Origin: Aeromonas rivuli
GTDB lineage: Bacteria; Pseudomonadota; Gammaproteobacteria; Enterobacterales; Aeromonadaceae
DNA length: 64,000 bases
Assembly: GCF_000820045.1 (NCBI RefSeq)
Contig: NZ_CDBJ01000100.1
Location: forward strand, 62,001 to 126,000
Reading direction: 5' to 3'
The notes beneath the pieces were generated by a model. It saw nothing but the letters and a program-made list of their open reading frames with translations. It did no database searches and had not been told where the DNA came from. The number at the start of each line of letters is the position of its first letter. Position 1 is the first letter of the stretch. Shown here in pieces: positions 1-8,672 of this stretch. A program made the position numbers and the translations under genes.

Positions 1-684
1 TCCTTTGTCCTGACGCCTGTCGATGGGCTGCCCGTCCTCGACTTCCAACCAGGTCAGTACCTCAGCCTCAAGCTGGCGCATCCTGACCTGAGCTATCAGG
101 AGATCCGCCAATATTCCCTCTCCGATGCGCCCAACGGGCACAGTTACCGCATCAGCGTCAAACGTGAGTCCCGGGGACAAGTCTCCAATCTGCTCCATGA
201 CAAACTGCAGCAAGGGGATCGATTGGAGGTGATGCCGCCGGCGGGGGACTTCGTACTGACGGCCAGGCCCGATCAGGCCGTGGTGCTCATCTCGGCCGGT
301 GTGGGCCAGACGCCCATGCTCAGCATGCTCAATCAGCTGCTGGCGATGGGTCATGGCGCCGATATCCGCTGGCTCCACGCCTGCGAGCAGGGCGCGCTGC
401 ATGGCTTCAAACAGGATATTCATACCAAGTCTCGCCAACATGAGCGACTGCTCAGCCGGGTCTGGTATCGCGCCCCGACCGAGCAGGATCAACAGGGGGA
501 GGACTATGACTTCACCGGCACCATGGTATTGGCGCAGGTGCAGGAGTTGTTGCCCGTTGACGCGCATTACTACTGCTGTGGCCCCCTGCCCTTCATGGCC
601 AGTATCAAGCAGCAGTTGCTGGCCCTCGGGGTGAGTGGCGAGCGCCTTCATTACGAAGTATTTGGCCCTCATCAAGATCTATAA
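1..684 (+). CDS. hmp: Flavohemoprotein, nitric oxide dioxygenase, C-terminal part
   Basis: This is the reductase half of a flavohemoglobin, which uses NAD(P)H and FAD to turn NO and O2 into nitrate in the cytoplasm. The frame is open from base 1, so the globin domain lies outside the window. About 227 residues remain. They show the FAD-binding RQYSLS motif, the segment VKRESRGQVSN, the NAD-binding ISAGVGQTPML and YYCCGPLPFM motifs, and the Hmp-type tail YEVFGPH. The close match to E. coli Hmp across this region makes a plain ferredoxin reductase unlikely. An inverted repeat follows at 754-782. Confidence 0.93.
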   Translation, partial: SFVLTPVDGLPVLDFQPGQYLSLKLAHPDLSYQEIRQYSLSDAPNGHSYRISVKRESRGQVSNLLHDKLQQGDRLEVMPPAGDFVLTARPDQAVVLISAGVGQTPMLSMLNQLLAMGHGADIRWLHACEQGALHGFKQDIHTKSRQHERLLSRVWYRAPTEQDQQGEDYDFTGTMVLAQVQELLPVDAHYYCCGPLPFMASIKQQLLALGVSGERLHYEVFGPHQDL

Positions 685-753
685 CAACCGGCTATCCATA
701 CCAATGAAGGGGAAACAGCCTGCACGGCACGGCGGCTGACCTCCCCATAAAAT

Positions 754-782
754 GAGGGCCCCTGCTGCAAACAGGGGCCCTC
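754..782. terminator. Hairpin between convergent hmp and motX
   Basis: An 11-bp perfect stem (GAGGGCCCCTG at 754-764, CAGGGGCCCTC at 772-782) encloses a 7-nt loop. On the minus strand it is followed by ATTTTAT and on the plus strand by TTCTC, so it probably ends motX and may serve hmp as well. Confidence 0.7.
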
Positions 783-805
783 TTCTCATCACTGGGCAAA
801 AGGCA

Positions 806-1696
806 TCAACCCATGGCCTTGGCCCGCGCCACGGCATTGGCGGGCATGCGACCGGCAAGACGCGACAGCAGGCTGGCCGCCCGACCATGGAGCGCCTTGT
901 CGCCAATCACGGCCCCGTGCAGCAAATGGTAGGCTTCTTCATAATCGAGAGGGCTGCCGAGTCCCGCCAGCAACATTTCGACCCACTCCAACTGCGCCTT
1001 GAGCAGACCCTGGCTCGCCGCCTCCCGCATCAGGGTCTCGGCACGCAGCAGATCCTTCTGCACCAATATCCCCTTCCAGTAGTAGCGGCCCAGTTGTTCC
1101 AGCGCGGGCGCCAGGCCTTGATCCGCCGCAGCCCACAGGTACTTGACCCCCTGCTCGGCATCGGGCTTCACGCACACGCCCCAGGCCAGCATGTCCCCCC
1201 ACAGAAACTGGTAGGAAGGGATCTTCATCACATTGGCCCGCGCCTCTATGTCCTGAGTCAACTGGCACCTGTCCTGCTTGACCTGTTTGAGGTGACGGCC
1301 CTGTTCAATCCAGTCGAGCAGCTCGTCCTGACGATAGAGGGGGACAACCTGCAGGGGTGCCACCGAGACCGGGGGCAGCTGGACCGCAGGATCTACCACT
1401 TCGACCAGGGTAGCGGGCGCCGCCGACACCTGGCCTGCGGGTGTCGGCCACTGGGGCAGGCCCGCACCGGGCAGAGCGGATGGCGTGGCAGCCTTGGCCT
1501 GGGTGGCCGGCAACCCTGGGTTGGATGCCGCAGCTATCTCGGCAGGCTGCACCGCCCCCTTGACTGGTTCAGGCACCGGCGCAGGTACAGATGCGGCCGC
1601 CAACATGGGATCGGTCGCACCGGTGTCAATGGGTTCTGCATCAGCCTGAGCGGCCAGCAAACACGTAAAGATAATGAGGGGGAAGAGGTTCATCAT
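806..1696 (-). CDS. motX: MotX-like sodium-driven polar flagellar motor protein
   Basis: The first 20 residues look like a signal peptide (MMNLFPLIIFTCLLAAQADA). Residues about 20-115 are a low-complexity Ala/Pro/Val linker. The C-terminal half carries Sel1-like repeats with the MotX signatures CQLTQDIEARA, LWGDMLAWGVC, LEQLGRYY and ALAP-type spacing. In Vibrio and Aeromonas, MotX joins MotY in the periplasmic T ring that holds the PomAB sodium stator at the polar flagellum. At 296 aa it is longer than Vibrio MotX (about 210 aa), and the linker explains the difference. An AGGAG sequence lies 5-6 bases before the first ATG. Another Sel1 protein is possible, but the conserved blocks favour MotX. 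Confidence 0.82.
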   Translation of the reverse strand: MMNLFPLIIFTCLLAAQADAEPIDTGATDPMLAAASVPAPVPEPVKGAVQPAEIAAASNPGLPATQAKAATPSALPGAGLPQWPTPAGQVSAAPATLVEVVDPAVQLPPVSVAPLQVVPLYRQDELLDWIEQGRHLKQVKQDRCQLTQDIEARANVMKIPSYQFLWGDMLAWGVCVKPDAEQGVKYLWAAADQGLAPALEQLGRYYWKGILVQKDLLRAETLMREAASQGLLKAQLEWVEMLLAGLGSPLDYEEAYHLLHGAVIGDKALHGRAASLLSRLAGRMPANAVARAKAMG

Positions 1697-1788
1697 GGGT
1701 TCTCCTGCTGCTCTCCTGTATCGGCCACAGGGGCAATCCCTTAAGTCAGGATGAAATCCGGATGGAAAATGGCCGCCGCCAGGATGAC

Positions 1789-1814
1789 AAAAGGGGAGCC
1801 TGAGCTCCCCTTTT
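1789..1814 (-). terminator. mdh terminator
   Basis: The stem is AAAAGGGGAGC (1789-1799) with GCTCCCCTTTT (1804-1814) and a 4-nt loop. On the minus strand the run of T follows the stem directly, just after the mdh stop codon. Confidence 0.85.
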
Positions 1815-1829
1815 CAACCGTCATACGTC

Positions 1830-2765
1830 TTACTTGACGAAGTCGACGCCCAGCTGGATGTCGGCTTTCAGGGTGGCCAGCATGCCATCCATCGCTTCCT
1901 GCTCGAAGGCACTCAGCTTGCCGTAGTCCAGTATGGTCTCGACGCCGTGCTTGCCCAGCAGTATGGGTTGTGCGAAGAAGCTGGCGTGCTCGCCATCGCC
2001 TTCCACATAGGCGCACTCGATGACGTTGGCTTCGCCCTGCAGACCCTTGATGAGGGAGAGGCCGAAGCGGCAAGCCGCCTGACCCATGGAGAGGGTCGCT
2101 GAACCGCCACCGGCTTTGGCTTCAACCACTTCGGTACCGGCATTCTGGATGCGCTTGGTCATGGCAGCCACTTCCTCGGCAGAGAAGTTGGCACCCTCAA
2201 TCTGGGACAGCAGCGGCAAGATGGTCACGCCGCTGTGGCCGCCAATGACGTTGACGCGCACTCTATCAACGTTCAGCCCCTTGGCCTCGGCCACGAAGGT
2301 CTCGGCACGGATCACGTCCAGGGTGGTGATCCCGAACAGGCGACGCTTGTCATAGACACCGGCTTTCTTCAACACTTCGGCGGCGATGGCGACCGTGGTG
2401 TTGACCGGGTTGGTGATGATGCCGATCAGCGCCTGCGGGCAGGATGCGGCACACTTCTCGACCAGGTTCTTGACGATACCGGCGTTGATGTTGAACAGAT
2501 CGGAGCGATCCATGCCGGGCTTGCGCGCCACACCGGCGGAGATCAGCACGACATCGGCGCCAACCAGAGCCGGGCTCGGGTCTTCGCCACAAAATCCTTT
2601 TACTTTCACGTCAGTCGGGATGTGGCTCAGATCGACGGCAACACCCGGGGTCACGGGGGCAATATCATACAGGCTCAATTCGGAACCAGCAGGCAGGCGA
2701 TTCTTCAGCAACAGGGCAAGGGCTTGGCCTATCCCACCGGCGGCACCCAGAACGGCAACTTTCAT
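1830..2765 (-). CDS. mdh: Malate dehydrogenase
   Basis: This enzyme oxidises malate to oxaloacetate with NAD+ in the TCA cycle. The 311 aa match the E. coli length. The sequence opens [20 protein letters not shown] (Rossmann glycine motif). The substrate arginine region [12 protein letters not shown] and the catalytic [12 protein letters not shown] follow. The start was set at 2765 because GGAG lies 6 bases upstream and family members begin MKVAVLG; an ATG four codons earlier lacks this support. In E. coli mdh also neighbours argR. Here the art operon lies between them. The gene is monocistronic, with its own terminator. Confidence 0.97.
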   Translation of the reverse strand: MKVAVLGAAGGIGQALALLLKNRLPAGSELSLYDIAPVTPGVAVDLSHIPTDVKVKGFCGEDPSPALVGADVVLISAGVARKPGMDRSDLFNINAGIVKNLVEKCAASCPQALIGIITNPVNTTVAIAAEVLKKAGVYDKRRLFGITTLDVIRAETFVAEAKGLNVDRVRVNVIGGHSGVTILPLLSQIEGANFSAEEVAAMTKRIQNAGTEVVEAKAGGGSATLSMGQAACRFGLSLIKGLQGEANVIECAYVEGDGEHASFFAQPILLGKHGVETILDYGKLSAFEQEAMDGMLATLKADIQLGVDFVK

Positions 2766-2788
2766 GATCAACTCCATGTTTAAGCAGG

Positions 2789-2824
2789 TTTAAGGTTGTT
2801 TCTTGTTGTGCGCCCAACCTTAAA
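2789..2824 (-). promoter_or_regulatory. Inverted repeat upstream of mdh start
   Basis: TTTAAGGTTG (2789-2798) and CAACCTTAAA (2815-2824) form a perfect 10-bp inverted repeat with a 16-nt spacer, 24 bases before the mdh ATG. It could be an operator or a leader hairpin. No regulator can be named from the sequence. Confidence 0.4.
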
Positions 2825-2923
2825 GGATCCCCCCCTAAAAAACAATCTGATAACAGTTGCGATAACACGTTCTGTGAGCTACGGAACAGCCAGCGCCGAA
2901 AGCGGGGGGGAAATATGAAAAGT

Positions 2924-2960
2924 GGAAGGAGAAGCACAGATTTTCTGTGTTTCTCCTTCC
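2924..2960 (-). terminator. art operon terminator
   Basis: A 17-bp stem with one G-T pair runs from GGAAGGAGAAGCACAGA (2924-2940) to 2960 around a 3-nt loop. It lies just after the artM stop. The minus strand continues with ACTTTTC. Confidence 0.75.
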
Positions 2961-2983
2961 ATCAGAGGGTCAATATCTGGCGT

Positions 2984-3646
2984 TTAGCCTTGGAAAGCCA
3001 GGGCTCGGCGCTCGCACCAGCGAAAGCCAATTGTTAACAAACCATTCATGCAGAGGTAGAGGGCCCCCGCCACGGTAAACACCGCCAGGGTGTCATAGGT
3101 CTGGGCATTGAGACGCTGGGCCAGCCCCATGATATCCATGATGGTGATGGTGCTGGCAAGGGAGCTCCCCTTGAGGACCAGGATCACCTCGTTGGAGTAG
3201 GCAGGAACCAGGCGACGGGCGGCGTGACGCACCTTCATCCACAGGGTTTGGCCCGGCGTGAAGCCCAGGGCACGACAGGCTTCCACCTCCCCCGCCGGAA
3301 TGGCCTCCAGCGCCCCCTTGAACAGGCGGGTCGAATAGGCGGCCGTATTGAAGCCAAGGGCCAACACGGCGCAGAACCAGGGTTGCTTGAGCAGGGGCCA
3401 GAGTGGCCCGCTCTTGAGCCACTCGAACTGGCCGGGCCCGTAATAGATAAGGAAAATCTGGATCAGCAGAGGGGTACCGGTGAACACCAGCACCCACAGT
3501 TGCACCAGCTGAGTCGCCAGCGGGATGCGGCGCTCCAACACCCAGGTCATCAGGGCCGCCATGGCCACCCCGAGCAGCAGGCTCAGGGCGGTCAGCTGCA
3601 AGGTGGTACCAAGTCCACCGAGCAGAGTCATCAGATAGTCTTGCAT
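2984..3646 (-). CDS. artM: Arginine ABC transporter permease ArtM
   Basis: An inner-membrane subunit of the arginine importer, of the His/Glu/Gln/Arg permease type (220 aa, about five membrane spans). The cytoplasmic EAA loop, which contacts the ATPase, reads EACRALGFTPGQTLWMKVRHAARR. It is the last gene of artP-artI-artQ-artM, in E. coli order, and starts 2 bases after the artQ stop. The two permeases are paralogous. The ArtM/ArtQ assignment rests on gene order, so the names could be swapped without changing the function. Confidence 0.9.
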   Translation of the reverse strand: MQDYLMTLLGGLGTTLQLTALSLLLGVAMAALMTWVLERRIPLATQLVQLWVLVFTGTPLLIQIFLIYYGPGQFEWLKSGPLWPLLKQPWFCAVLALGFNTAAYSTRLFKGALEAIPAGEVEACRALGFTPGQTLWMKVRHAARRLVPAYSNEVILVLKGSSLASTITIMDIMGLAQRLNAQTYDTLAVFTVAGALYLCMNGLLTIGFRWCERRALAFQG

Positions 3647-3648
3647 CC

Positions 3649-4299
3649 CTAACCTCCGTAGCGCCGGCTATAACGGGACGCCTGCTTGAGCCCGAATTCA
3701 CTGACCAGACTGATCGCCAAATAGATGAGGGCCGCCGTGGCATACCAGGTGAAGGGCTGGTAGGTACTGGCCGACGCCATCTGTGCCTGACGCATCATCT
3801 CGTTCACCCCGATGAGGGAGACCAGGGCGGTATCCTTGAGCAGCACCAGCCACTGATTGCCCAGCCCGGGCAGGGCGTGACGCCAGGCCTGAGGCAGCAC
3901 GATGCGAAAGAAGGTCCGCCCCCGTCCCAATCCCAGCGCCTCGGCGGCCTGCCGCTGACCGATCGGCACCGCATTGAGGGCGCCGCGCAGGGTCTGGCAG
4001 GCATAGCTGGCAAACAACAGAGAGAGTGCCAGCACACCGCAAGCGAAGGGGCTGAACTCCACATACTCCCCGGTGATGAGGAACAGCACCTGGGTCGAGC
4101 CAAAGTAGATGAACAGCACCACCAGCAGCTCGGGCAGGCCGCGGATCAGGGTGGTGAGGGTGGCAACGGGCCAGCCGAGCCAGGGCTTGCCGCTGAGTTC
4201 AGCCGCGCTGAATGCCAGCGCCAGCACCATACCCCCAACCAGAGAGGCCAGGGCCAGCCCCAGGGTCATCCAGGTTGCGTCGAGCAGCAGACTCAGCAT
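3649..4299 (-). CDS. artQ: Arginine ABC transporter permease ArtQ
   Basis: The partner permease of ArtM (216 aa, about five spans). Its EAA loop reads EALGLGRGRTFFRIVLPQAWRHALPG, with the NEMM segment in the loop before the last spans. The start lies 3 bases after the artI stop codon, so the two are translationally coupled. The proposed complex is ArtM, ArtQ, two ArtP and the periplasmic ArtI/J protein. Confidence 0.92.
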   Translation of the reverse strand: MLSLLLDATWMTLGLALASLVGGMVLALAFSAAELSGKPWLGWPVATLTTLIRGLPELLVVLFIYFGSTQVLFLITGEYVEFSPFACGVLALSLLFASYACQTLRGALNAVPIGQRQAAEALGLGRGRTFFRIVLPQAWRHALPGLGNQWLVLLKDTALVSLIGVNEMMRQAQMASASTYQPFTWYATAALIYLAISLVSEFGLKQASRYSRRYGG

Positions 4300-4302
4300 G
4301 GC

Positions 4303-5040
4303 TTACTGCGCGAAGTACTTGTCAAAGATCTGCTGATAGGTGCCATTGGCCTTGATCTCGGCCAGCCCCTTGTTCAGCTGAGCCAGCAGCTCTTTATTGC
4401 CTTTGGCTACGGCGATGCCAAAACCCGTGCCGAAGTACTTGGCATCGGTCACAGGCTTGCCCATCACCACATACTCTTTGTGCTGTTTGAGCCAATCGGC
4501 GGCCACGGCGGTATCGGCAAAGACGGCATCGGTACGACCGTTCATCATGTCGAGGAAGGCGCTCTGATAGCTGGCGTAAGGCACGGTGAGCAGGCCCTTG
4601 CTGACCCAGTTATCCACCAGATAGGACTGATGGGAACTGCCGTTCTGGACGCCGACCGTCTTGTCGACCAGCTCTTCCGGGCCCTTGAAGGCATCCTTCT
4701 TGGCCACGAATACGGCGGAGTTCTCGTAATAAATGTCGGAGAAATCGACCTGGGCGGCACGCTCCGGGGTCACGTCCATGGCGGCGATGGCGGCATCGAA
4801 GCGATGGAACTTGAGGCTGGGGATCAGGCTGTCAAACGCCTGGTTATGGAAGCTGCACTCCAGCTTGGCCTGCGCGCAGATGGCGCGGGCCAAGTCGATG
4901 TCGAAGCCCTGAAACTCGTTCTTGTCATCCAGATACTCGAACGGGGCATACGTTGCCTCGGTGACAAATTTGATCTCTTTGGCCACAACGGTCGTGCTCA
5001 GCAGTCCCATGGCCACGGCCAGCAATATGCTCTTTTTCAT
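4303..5040 (-). CDS. artI: Periplasmic arginine-binding protein ArtI/ArtJ
   Basis: A class-3 solute-binding protein (SBP_bac_3 fold, 245 aa). A signal peptide, MKKSILLAVAMGLLSTTVVA, ends before KEIKFVTEATYAPFEY. Ligand-site and fold motifs include FQGFDIDLARAIC, FDAAIAAMDVTPERAAQVDFSD and VGVQNGSSHQSYL. It captures arginine in the periplasm and delivers it to ArtQM. E. coli has separate artI and artJ; only one binding-protein gene is present here, inside the operon. Confidence 0.93.
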   Translation of the reverse strand: MKKSILLAVAMGLLSTTVVAKEIKFVTEATYAPFEYLDDKNEFQGFDIDLARAICAQAKLECSFHNQAFDSLIPSLKFHRFDAAIAAMDVTPERAAQVDFSDIYYENSAVFVAKKDAFKGPEELVDKTVGVQNGSSHQSYLVDNWVSKGLLTVPYASYQSAFLDMMNGRTDAVFADTAVAADWLKQHKEYVVMGKPVTDAKYFGTGFGIAVAKGNKELLAQLNKGLAEIKANGTYQQIFDKYFAQ

Positions 5041-5068
5041 GTGATTGTCCTTGTCAAAATGAAGGGAT

Positions 5069-5809
5069 TCAGTGATTCAGAAACTCGGCAAAACGACGGG
5101 TTCGGGGTGAGGTGAAGATCTCGGCGGAGCCGGATTCCACAATCTGACCCCGCTCCAGGTAGATCACCTGGCTGGCCACCTTGCGGGCGAAATCGACCTC
5201 GTGGGTCACCACCACCTGGGTGATCCCGGTCTTTGCGAGACCACGAATGATCTGGGCGACCTCCTTGGTTATCTCGGGATCCAGCGCCGCCGTCGGCTCA
5301 TCAAACAGCAGGACCTCGGGGTCCATCATCAGGGTACGGGCGATGGCCACACGCTGCTGCTGGCCACCGGAGAGCCGGGCCGGCCAGGCATCGCGCTTGT
5401 CGGCGAGCTGCAACTGGGTCAGCAGGTAGCCGGCCTTGTCGATGGCCGCCTGCTTGCCCATGCCGAGCACCTTGATGGGCGCCTCGATGAGGTTTTCCAG
5501 CACGGTGAGATGGGGCCAGAGGTTGTATTGCTGGAACACCATGCCGACTTTGCGACGCAGCGCCTGGGCTTCGCGGGCAAAATCCCCCTTGGAGAGGGTC
5601 GACGGGAAAGAAAATTCACTCTTGCCGATGCGTAAAGTACCGGCATCCGGGGTGTCGAGCAGGTTGAGCATGCGCAGCAACGAGCTCTTGCCCGCACCGC
5701 TTGGGCCCAGCAATACCAAGGTCTCGCCGGGATTGGTGCAAAAGGATACCTGTTGCAGAACCTGCTGTTTGTGCCAGGACTTGTCGATAGCGTTTAATTC
5801 AATACCCAT
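5069..5809 (-). CDS. artP: Arginine ABC transporter ATPase ArtP
   Basis: The cytoplasmic ATPase of the arginine importer (246 aa). Visible motifs are Walker A GPSGAGKSS, the Q-loop FQQYNLWPH, signature LSGGQQQRVAIART, Walker B VLLFDEPTAALDPE and the H-loop VVVTHEVDFAR. It is the first gene of the operon. Its ATG lies only 11 bases from an ARG-box-like palindrome (5820-5833), so ArgR-arginine very likely represses the operon. Confidence 0.95.
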   Translation of the reverse strand: MGIELNAIDKSWHKQQVLQQVSFCTNPGETLVLLGPSGAGKSSLLRMLNLLDTPDAGTLRIGKSEFSFPSTLSKGDFAREAQALRRKVGMVFQQYNLWPHLTVLENLIEAPIKVLGMGKQAAIDKAGYLLTQLQLADKRDAWPARLSGGQQQRVAIARTLMMDPEVLLFDEPTAALDPEITKEVAQIIRGLAKTGITQVVVTHEVDFARKVASQVIYLERGQIVESGSAEIFTSPRTRRFAEFLNH

Positions 5810-5819
5810 ACAACCCGAT

Positions 5820-5833
5820 TGAATAAGTTTTCA
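5820..5833 (-). promoter_or_regulatory. ARG box (ArgR operator) at artP
   Basis: TGAATAAGTTTTCA matches 12 of 14 positions of the E. coli ARG-box core TGAAT-WWWW-ATTCA. It sits just upstream of artP in the artP/argR divergent region. ArgR hexamers usually bind paired boxes. The second one next to it is not obvious. Confidence 0.65.
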
Positions 5834-5868
5834 AAATTTCGTCCTGATTTTAATCTCAACATGGGTAT

Positions 5869-5896
5869 ATGCAAGCTAAACTTGCATCGATATGCA
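5869..5896. promoter_or_regulatory. Overlapping ArgR-like palindromes in the argR promoter region
   Basis: Two overlapping dyads lie here. ATGCAAG-CTAAA-CTTGCAT (5869-5887) has perfect 7-bp arms. TGCAT-CGAT-ATGCA (5883-5896) has perfect 5-bp arms with the 4-bp centre of an ARG box. TGCAT half-sites also occur in the E. coli argR operator. The placement between artP and argR suggests autoregulation of argR and control of art. Confidence 0.55.
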
Positions 5897-6008
5897 GTAC
5901 AAACCGCAGTTCCTTGCCAAAAAAGGCATACGAATGCAAAATGGCCATGCTGAACAGCTGCCGCCTGCGTACCACAGGCCGCCACCCTCCCTCATTCGTG
6001 AGTCCAAG

Positions 6009-6479
6009 ATGAAGCATAACGACAAGCAAGAAAAACTGGCGAAGGCCTTTAAAGCCTTGCTGAAAGAAGAAAGATTTGGCTCCCAGGCAGAGATAGTCAC
6101 GGCCCTGCAAGAGATGGGTTTTGAAAACATCAACCAGTCCAAGGTATCGCGCATGCTGAGCCGTTTCGGCGCCGTTCGCACCCGCAATGCCAAGATGGAG
6201 ATGGTCTACTGCCTGCCGGTCGAACTCGGCGTGCCCACCACCTCCAGCCCCCTCAAGAACCTGGTACTGGATGTCGACCACAACGGCGCCCTGGTGGTCA
6301 TCCACACCAGCCCCGGTGCCGCCCAGCTGATCGCCCGCCTGCTCGACTCCCTCGGCAAGGCCGAAGGGATCCTCGGCACCATCGCCGGGGATGACACCAT
6401 CTTCATCACCCCGACCAGCGATACCGATATCGAAGAGCTATACCTCTCCGCCCTCGAACTGTTCGAACAGACCCCGTAA
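6009..6479 (+). CDS. argR: Arginine repressor ArgR
   Basis: An arginine-dependent hexameric repressor of arginine biosynthesis and uptake, 156 aa as in E. coli. The winged-helix DNA-binding half reads [18 protein letters not shown] and [21 protein letters not shown]. The C-terminal arginine-binding and oligomer domain has [17 protein letters not shown] and [10 protein letters not shown]. The reading frame extends 39 codons upstream, but the protein alignment supports the ATG at 6009 ([10 protein letters not shown]). The gene is divergent from artPIQM, which it probably controls through the dyads at 5820-5896. Confidence 0.96.
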   Translation: MKHNDKQEKLAKAFKALLKEERFGSQAEIVTALQEMGFENINQSKVSRMLSRFGAVRTRNAKMEMVYCLPVELGVPTTSSPLKNLVLDVDHNGALVVIHTSPGAAQLIARLLDSLGKAEGILGTIAGDDTIFITPTSDTDIEELYLSALELFEQTP

Positions 6480-6527
6480 TCCGGCAAGCTCAGCTACGGC
6501 TGGGCTCCCTGAACGAACAATGGAACG

Positions 6528-6555
6528 AAAAATCCCGGCCTCGGCCGGGATTTTT
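6528..6555. terminator. Bidirectional terminator between argR and the DyP gene
   Basis: An 8-bp GC stem TCCCGGCC (6533-6540) with GGCCGGGA (6543-6550) and a 2-nt loop. It is flanked by AAAAA on one side and TTTTT on the other, so it works on both strands between the convergent genes. Confidence 0.88.
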
Positions 6556-6588
6556 GTTCATGCCTTGCCGGCATGCTCCTCGATGGGC

Positions 6589-7494
6589 TTATTGTCCCTG
6601 GCCCTGCAGGAACTCCACCGAGGGGGCGAAGAAGGCAGCCCCGGTCACGGCGCGGGTGAAGCGCAGCAGGTGATCGAAGTGGCCACCCTCGCCCTTGTAC
6701 ATGCTGGCCAGCATGGCATTGAAGTGCAGCGGGGTGCGGCAACAGGAGATGAAGTAGAGCCCCTGCTCACGCATGGTGCCCCAGGGCATGCTCTGGCGCA
6801 GTATCTCCATGGACTCCCCTTTGGGGGTCTTGAGATTGACCCTCTTTATATGAGCCGTGAGTGGTTTGGCGGCAGACTCATACTCCAGGTTGTCGACCTT
6901 GGTGCGGCCTATGATGTCCTCTTGCTCTTTGAGTGACAGCCGCTCCCAGTCGCTCATGGCATGTAGCCAACGTTGCACATGGACATAAGAGCCACCCGCA
7001 AACTCGCCACCGGCCAGCAGCGCCACTTCTCCCCTGTGTTCATCCTGAGGATTCTCGGTGCCATCGACGAAACCGGTCAAGTCACGGCAATCCTGATTGC
7101 GGAAACCCCGCACCTCTTCCACCAGCTCAACCTGGCCACCCAGCAGCGCCATCAGCCGTTGACCGGCATGATGCAGCACATCGACCCGGTCGGCACGCAG
7201 TTGCACGAAGAGATCGAAGGGGGTATGGGGCGCCTGCTGGCCATTGGCCTCCTGGGCCAGGAAACTGCGAAACTGGGGAGGGCGCGCCATGGGATAGAGA
7301 CCATCCCAGGCTTCGGATCCCACCGCCAGCAAACCAGAGAAGCCGGCGTCCGGAAAGTCGGCGGTGACGGATTGCCACAGCGTTGGCACCTTGGCGAGGC
7401 GGCGAACCAATTCGGCACTGTCACCGACCCGGTTGAACATCAGATAGAGGGCATGCAGATTAGGCTCTGCGCAGATCCCGGTTTGGGCATTCAT
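6589..7494 (-). CDS. yfeX: DyP-type heme peroxidase, YfeX-like
   Basis: A dye-decolourising-type heme peroxidase (301 aa). The distal catalytic motif GFVDGTENPQ carries the family Asp. GGSYVHVQRWLHAM and the heme-side segment FISCCRTPLHFNAML follow in the C-terminal half. No signal peptide is visible, so a cytoplasmic enzyme is likely. E. coli YfeX oxidises porphyrinogens. The true substrate here is unknown. No encapsulin gene is adjacent. It lies alone between argR and the iron importer operon on the same strand. A role linked to iron or heme is only suggested by position. Confidence 0.88.
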   Translation of the reverse strand: MNAQTGICAEPNLHALYLMFNRVGDSAELVRRLAKVPTLWQSVTADFPDAGFSGLLAVGSEAWDGLYPMARPPQFRSFLAQEANGQQAPHTPFDLFVQLRADRVDVLHHAGQRLMALLGGQVELVEEVRGFRNQDCRDLTGFVDGTENPQDEHRGEVALLAGGEFAGGSYVHVQRWLHAMSDWERLSLKEQEDIIGRTKVDNLEYESAAKPLTAHIKRVNLKTPKGESMEILRQSMPWGTMREQGLYFISCCRTPLHFNAMLASMYKGEGGHFDHLLRFTRAVTGAAFFAPSVEFLQGQGQ

Positions 7495-7592
7495 TCATCT
7501 CTCCCATGTGTAAGCATTGGTCGATCATAAAGTCGCCTGATTATAAAGCAATGGCCGATGGGATCCTTGATGTGACCCGGCACCTTGGCGCA

Positions 7593-8621
7593 TCAGAGCG
7601 CGAACAGTACCAGAGGGTGTGGCGCCACCTGCACCCTGGCCTGCGCGGGGATCAGGGGTTCGCTGATACTGGCCTCCAGTGTCAATTCGCCACAGGCCAG
7701 CTGCACCCGGCAGTGATGGCCGAGAAACTGCTGATCCACCACCCTGAGCGGCCCCTCTTCATCCCCAATAAGCTGCAGCTGCTGGGGTCTGAGCATGAGT
7801 TGACGCCGCTCCCCCTGGGCCAGCCCATGGGGCTCGCTACCGCGGATCAGGCCAATGGCGGTCTGTACGCTATCGGCATCCACCACCTCGGCGGCCAGGT
7901 AGTTGACGCCACCGAGGAACTCGGCCACGAAGGGATTCTGCGGGCGACGATAGAGCTGCTCCGGCTCGCCCACCTGCTCGATGTGACCGGCGCGAAACAG
8001 CGCCAGCCGATCGGCGAAGGCGAACGCTTCCTCCTTGCTGTGACTGACAAAGACGGCCCCTATCCCCTGCCCCTTGAGCAAGGCACGGATCTCCAGGATC
8101 AACTTCATTCTCACTTGGGTATCAATGTTGGAGAAGGGCTCGTCGAGCAGCATGAGACGCGGCTTGCACACCAGCGCCCGGGCGATGGCGACACGCTGCT
8201 GCTGGCCGCCGGAGAGTTGATGAGGGTAGCGTTCCCCCAGCCCTTGCAGATTCACCAGCTGGAGCGACTCCTCCACGGTCTGGCGGCGCTCGCTGCGCGC
8301 TTGCCTTCCCAGGCCGAAGCCGATGTTCTCGGCCACGGTCAGATGGGGAAAGAGGGCATAATCCTGAAAGATCATGCCGATGTTGCGCGCCTCGGGAGGA
8401 ACGCTCACCCCGGGACCCTCCAGCAGATGCTCCCCGAGCCGGATCTCGCCCTCTGCCAGGGGCAGCAGGCCGGCGATGGCCTTGAGCAGCGTGGTCTTGC
8501 CGCAGCCACTGGCCCCCAGCAAGCAAACTATTTCGTTGTCAGCCACTGACAAGGAGAGCTGCTCCAACACGTTATGACCGTTATAACGGCAGCTCACTTT
8601 CTCTATTTGCAAGCAAGACAC
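7593..8621 (-). CDS. fbpC: Iron(III) ABC transporter ATPase FbpC
   Basis: An importer ATPase (342 aa). It shows Walker A GASGCGKTT, Q-loop FQDYALFPH, signature LSGGQQQRVAIARAL, Walker B LMLLDEPFSNIDTQ and H-loop VFVSHSKEEA. A C-terminal TOBE-like region follows. The Ser-Asn-Ile version of the D-loop region is typical of the ferric-ion CUT1/FbpC subfamily. It is the third gene of fbpA-fbpB-fbpC and energises transport through FbpB. Confidence 0.9.
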   Translation of the reverse strand: MSCLQIEKVSCRYNGHNVLEQLSLSVADNEIVCLLGASGCGKTTLLKAIAGLLPLAEGEIRLGEHLLEGPGVSVPPEARNIGMIFQDYALFPHLTVAENIGFGLGRQARSERRQTVEESLQLVNLQGLGERYPHQLSGGQQQRVAIARALVCKPRLMLLDEPFSNIDTQVRMKLILEIRALLKGQGIGAVFVSHSKEEAFAFADRLALFRAGHIEQVGEPEQLYRRPQNPFVAEFLGGVNYLAAEVVDADSVQTAIGLIRGSEPHGLAQGERRQLMLRPQQLQLIGDEEGPLRVVDQQFLGHHCRVQLACGELTLEASISEPLIPAQARVQVAPHPLVLFAL

Positions 8622-8672
8622 GACTCAAATCCTCTTGTGTGAGAGTGGCCAGGGCACCTCATTCAAATTGGC

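Noticed and set aside
6589-7494. Encapsulin cargo system for the DyP peroxidase
   Set aside because: No encapsulin shell gene is adjacent, and no cargo-loading tail can be recognised at the C-terminus.
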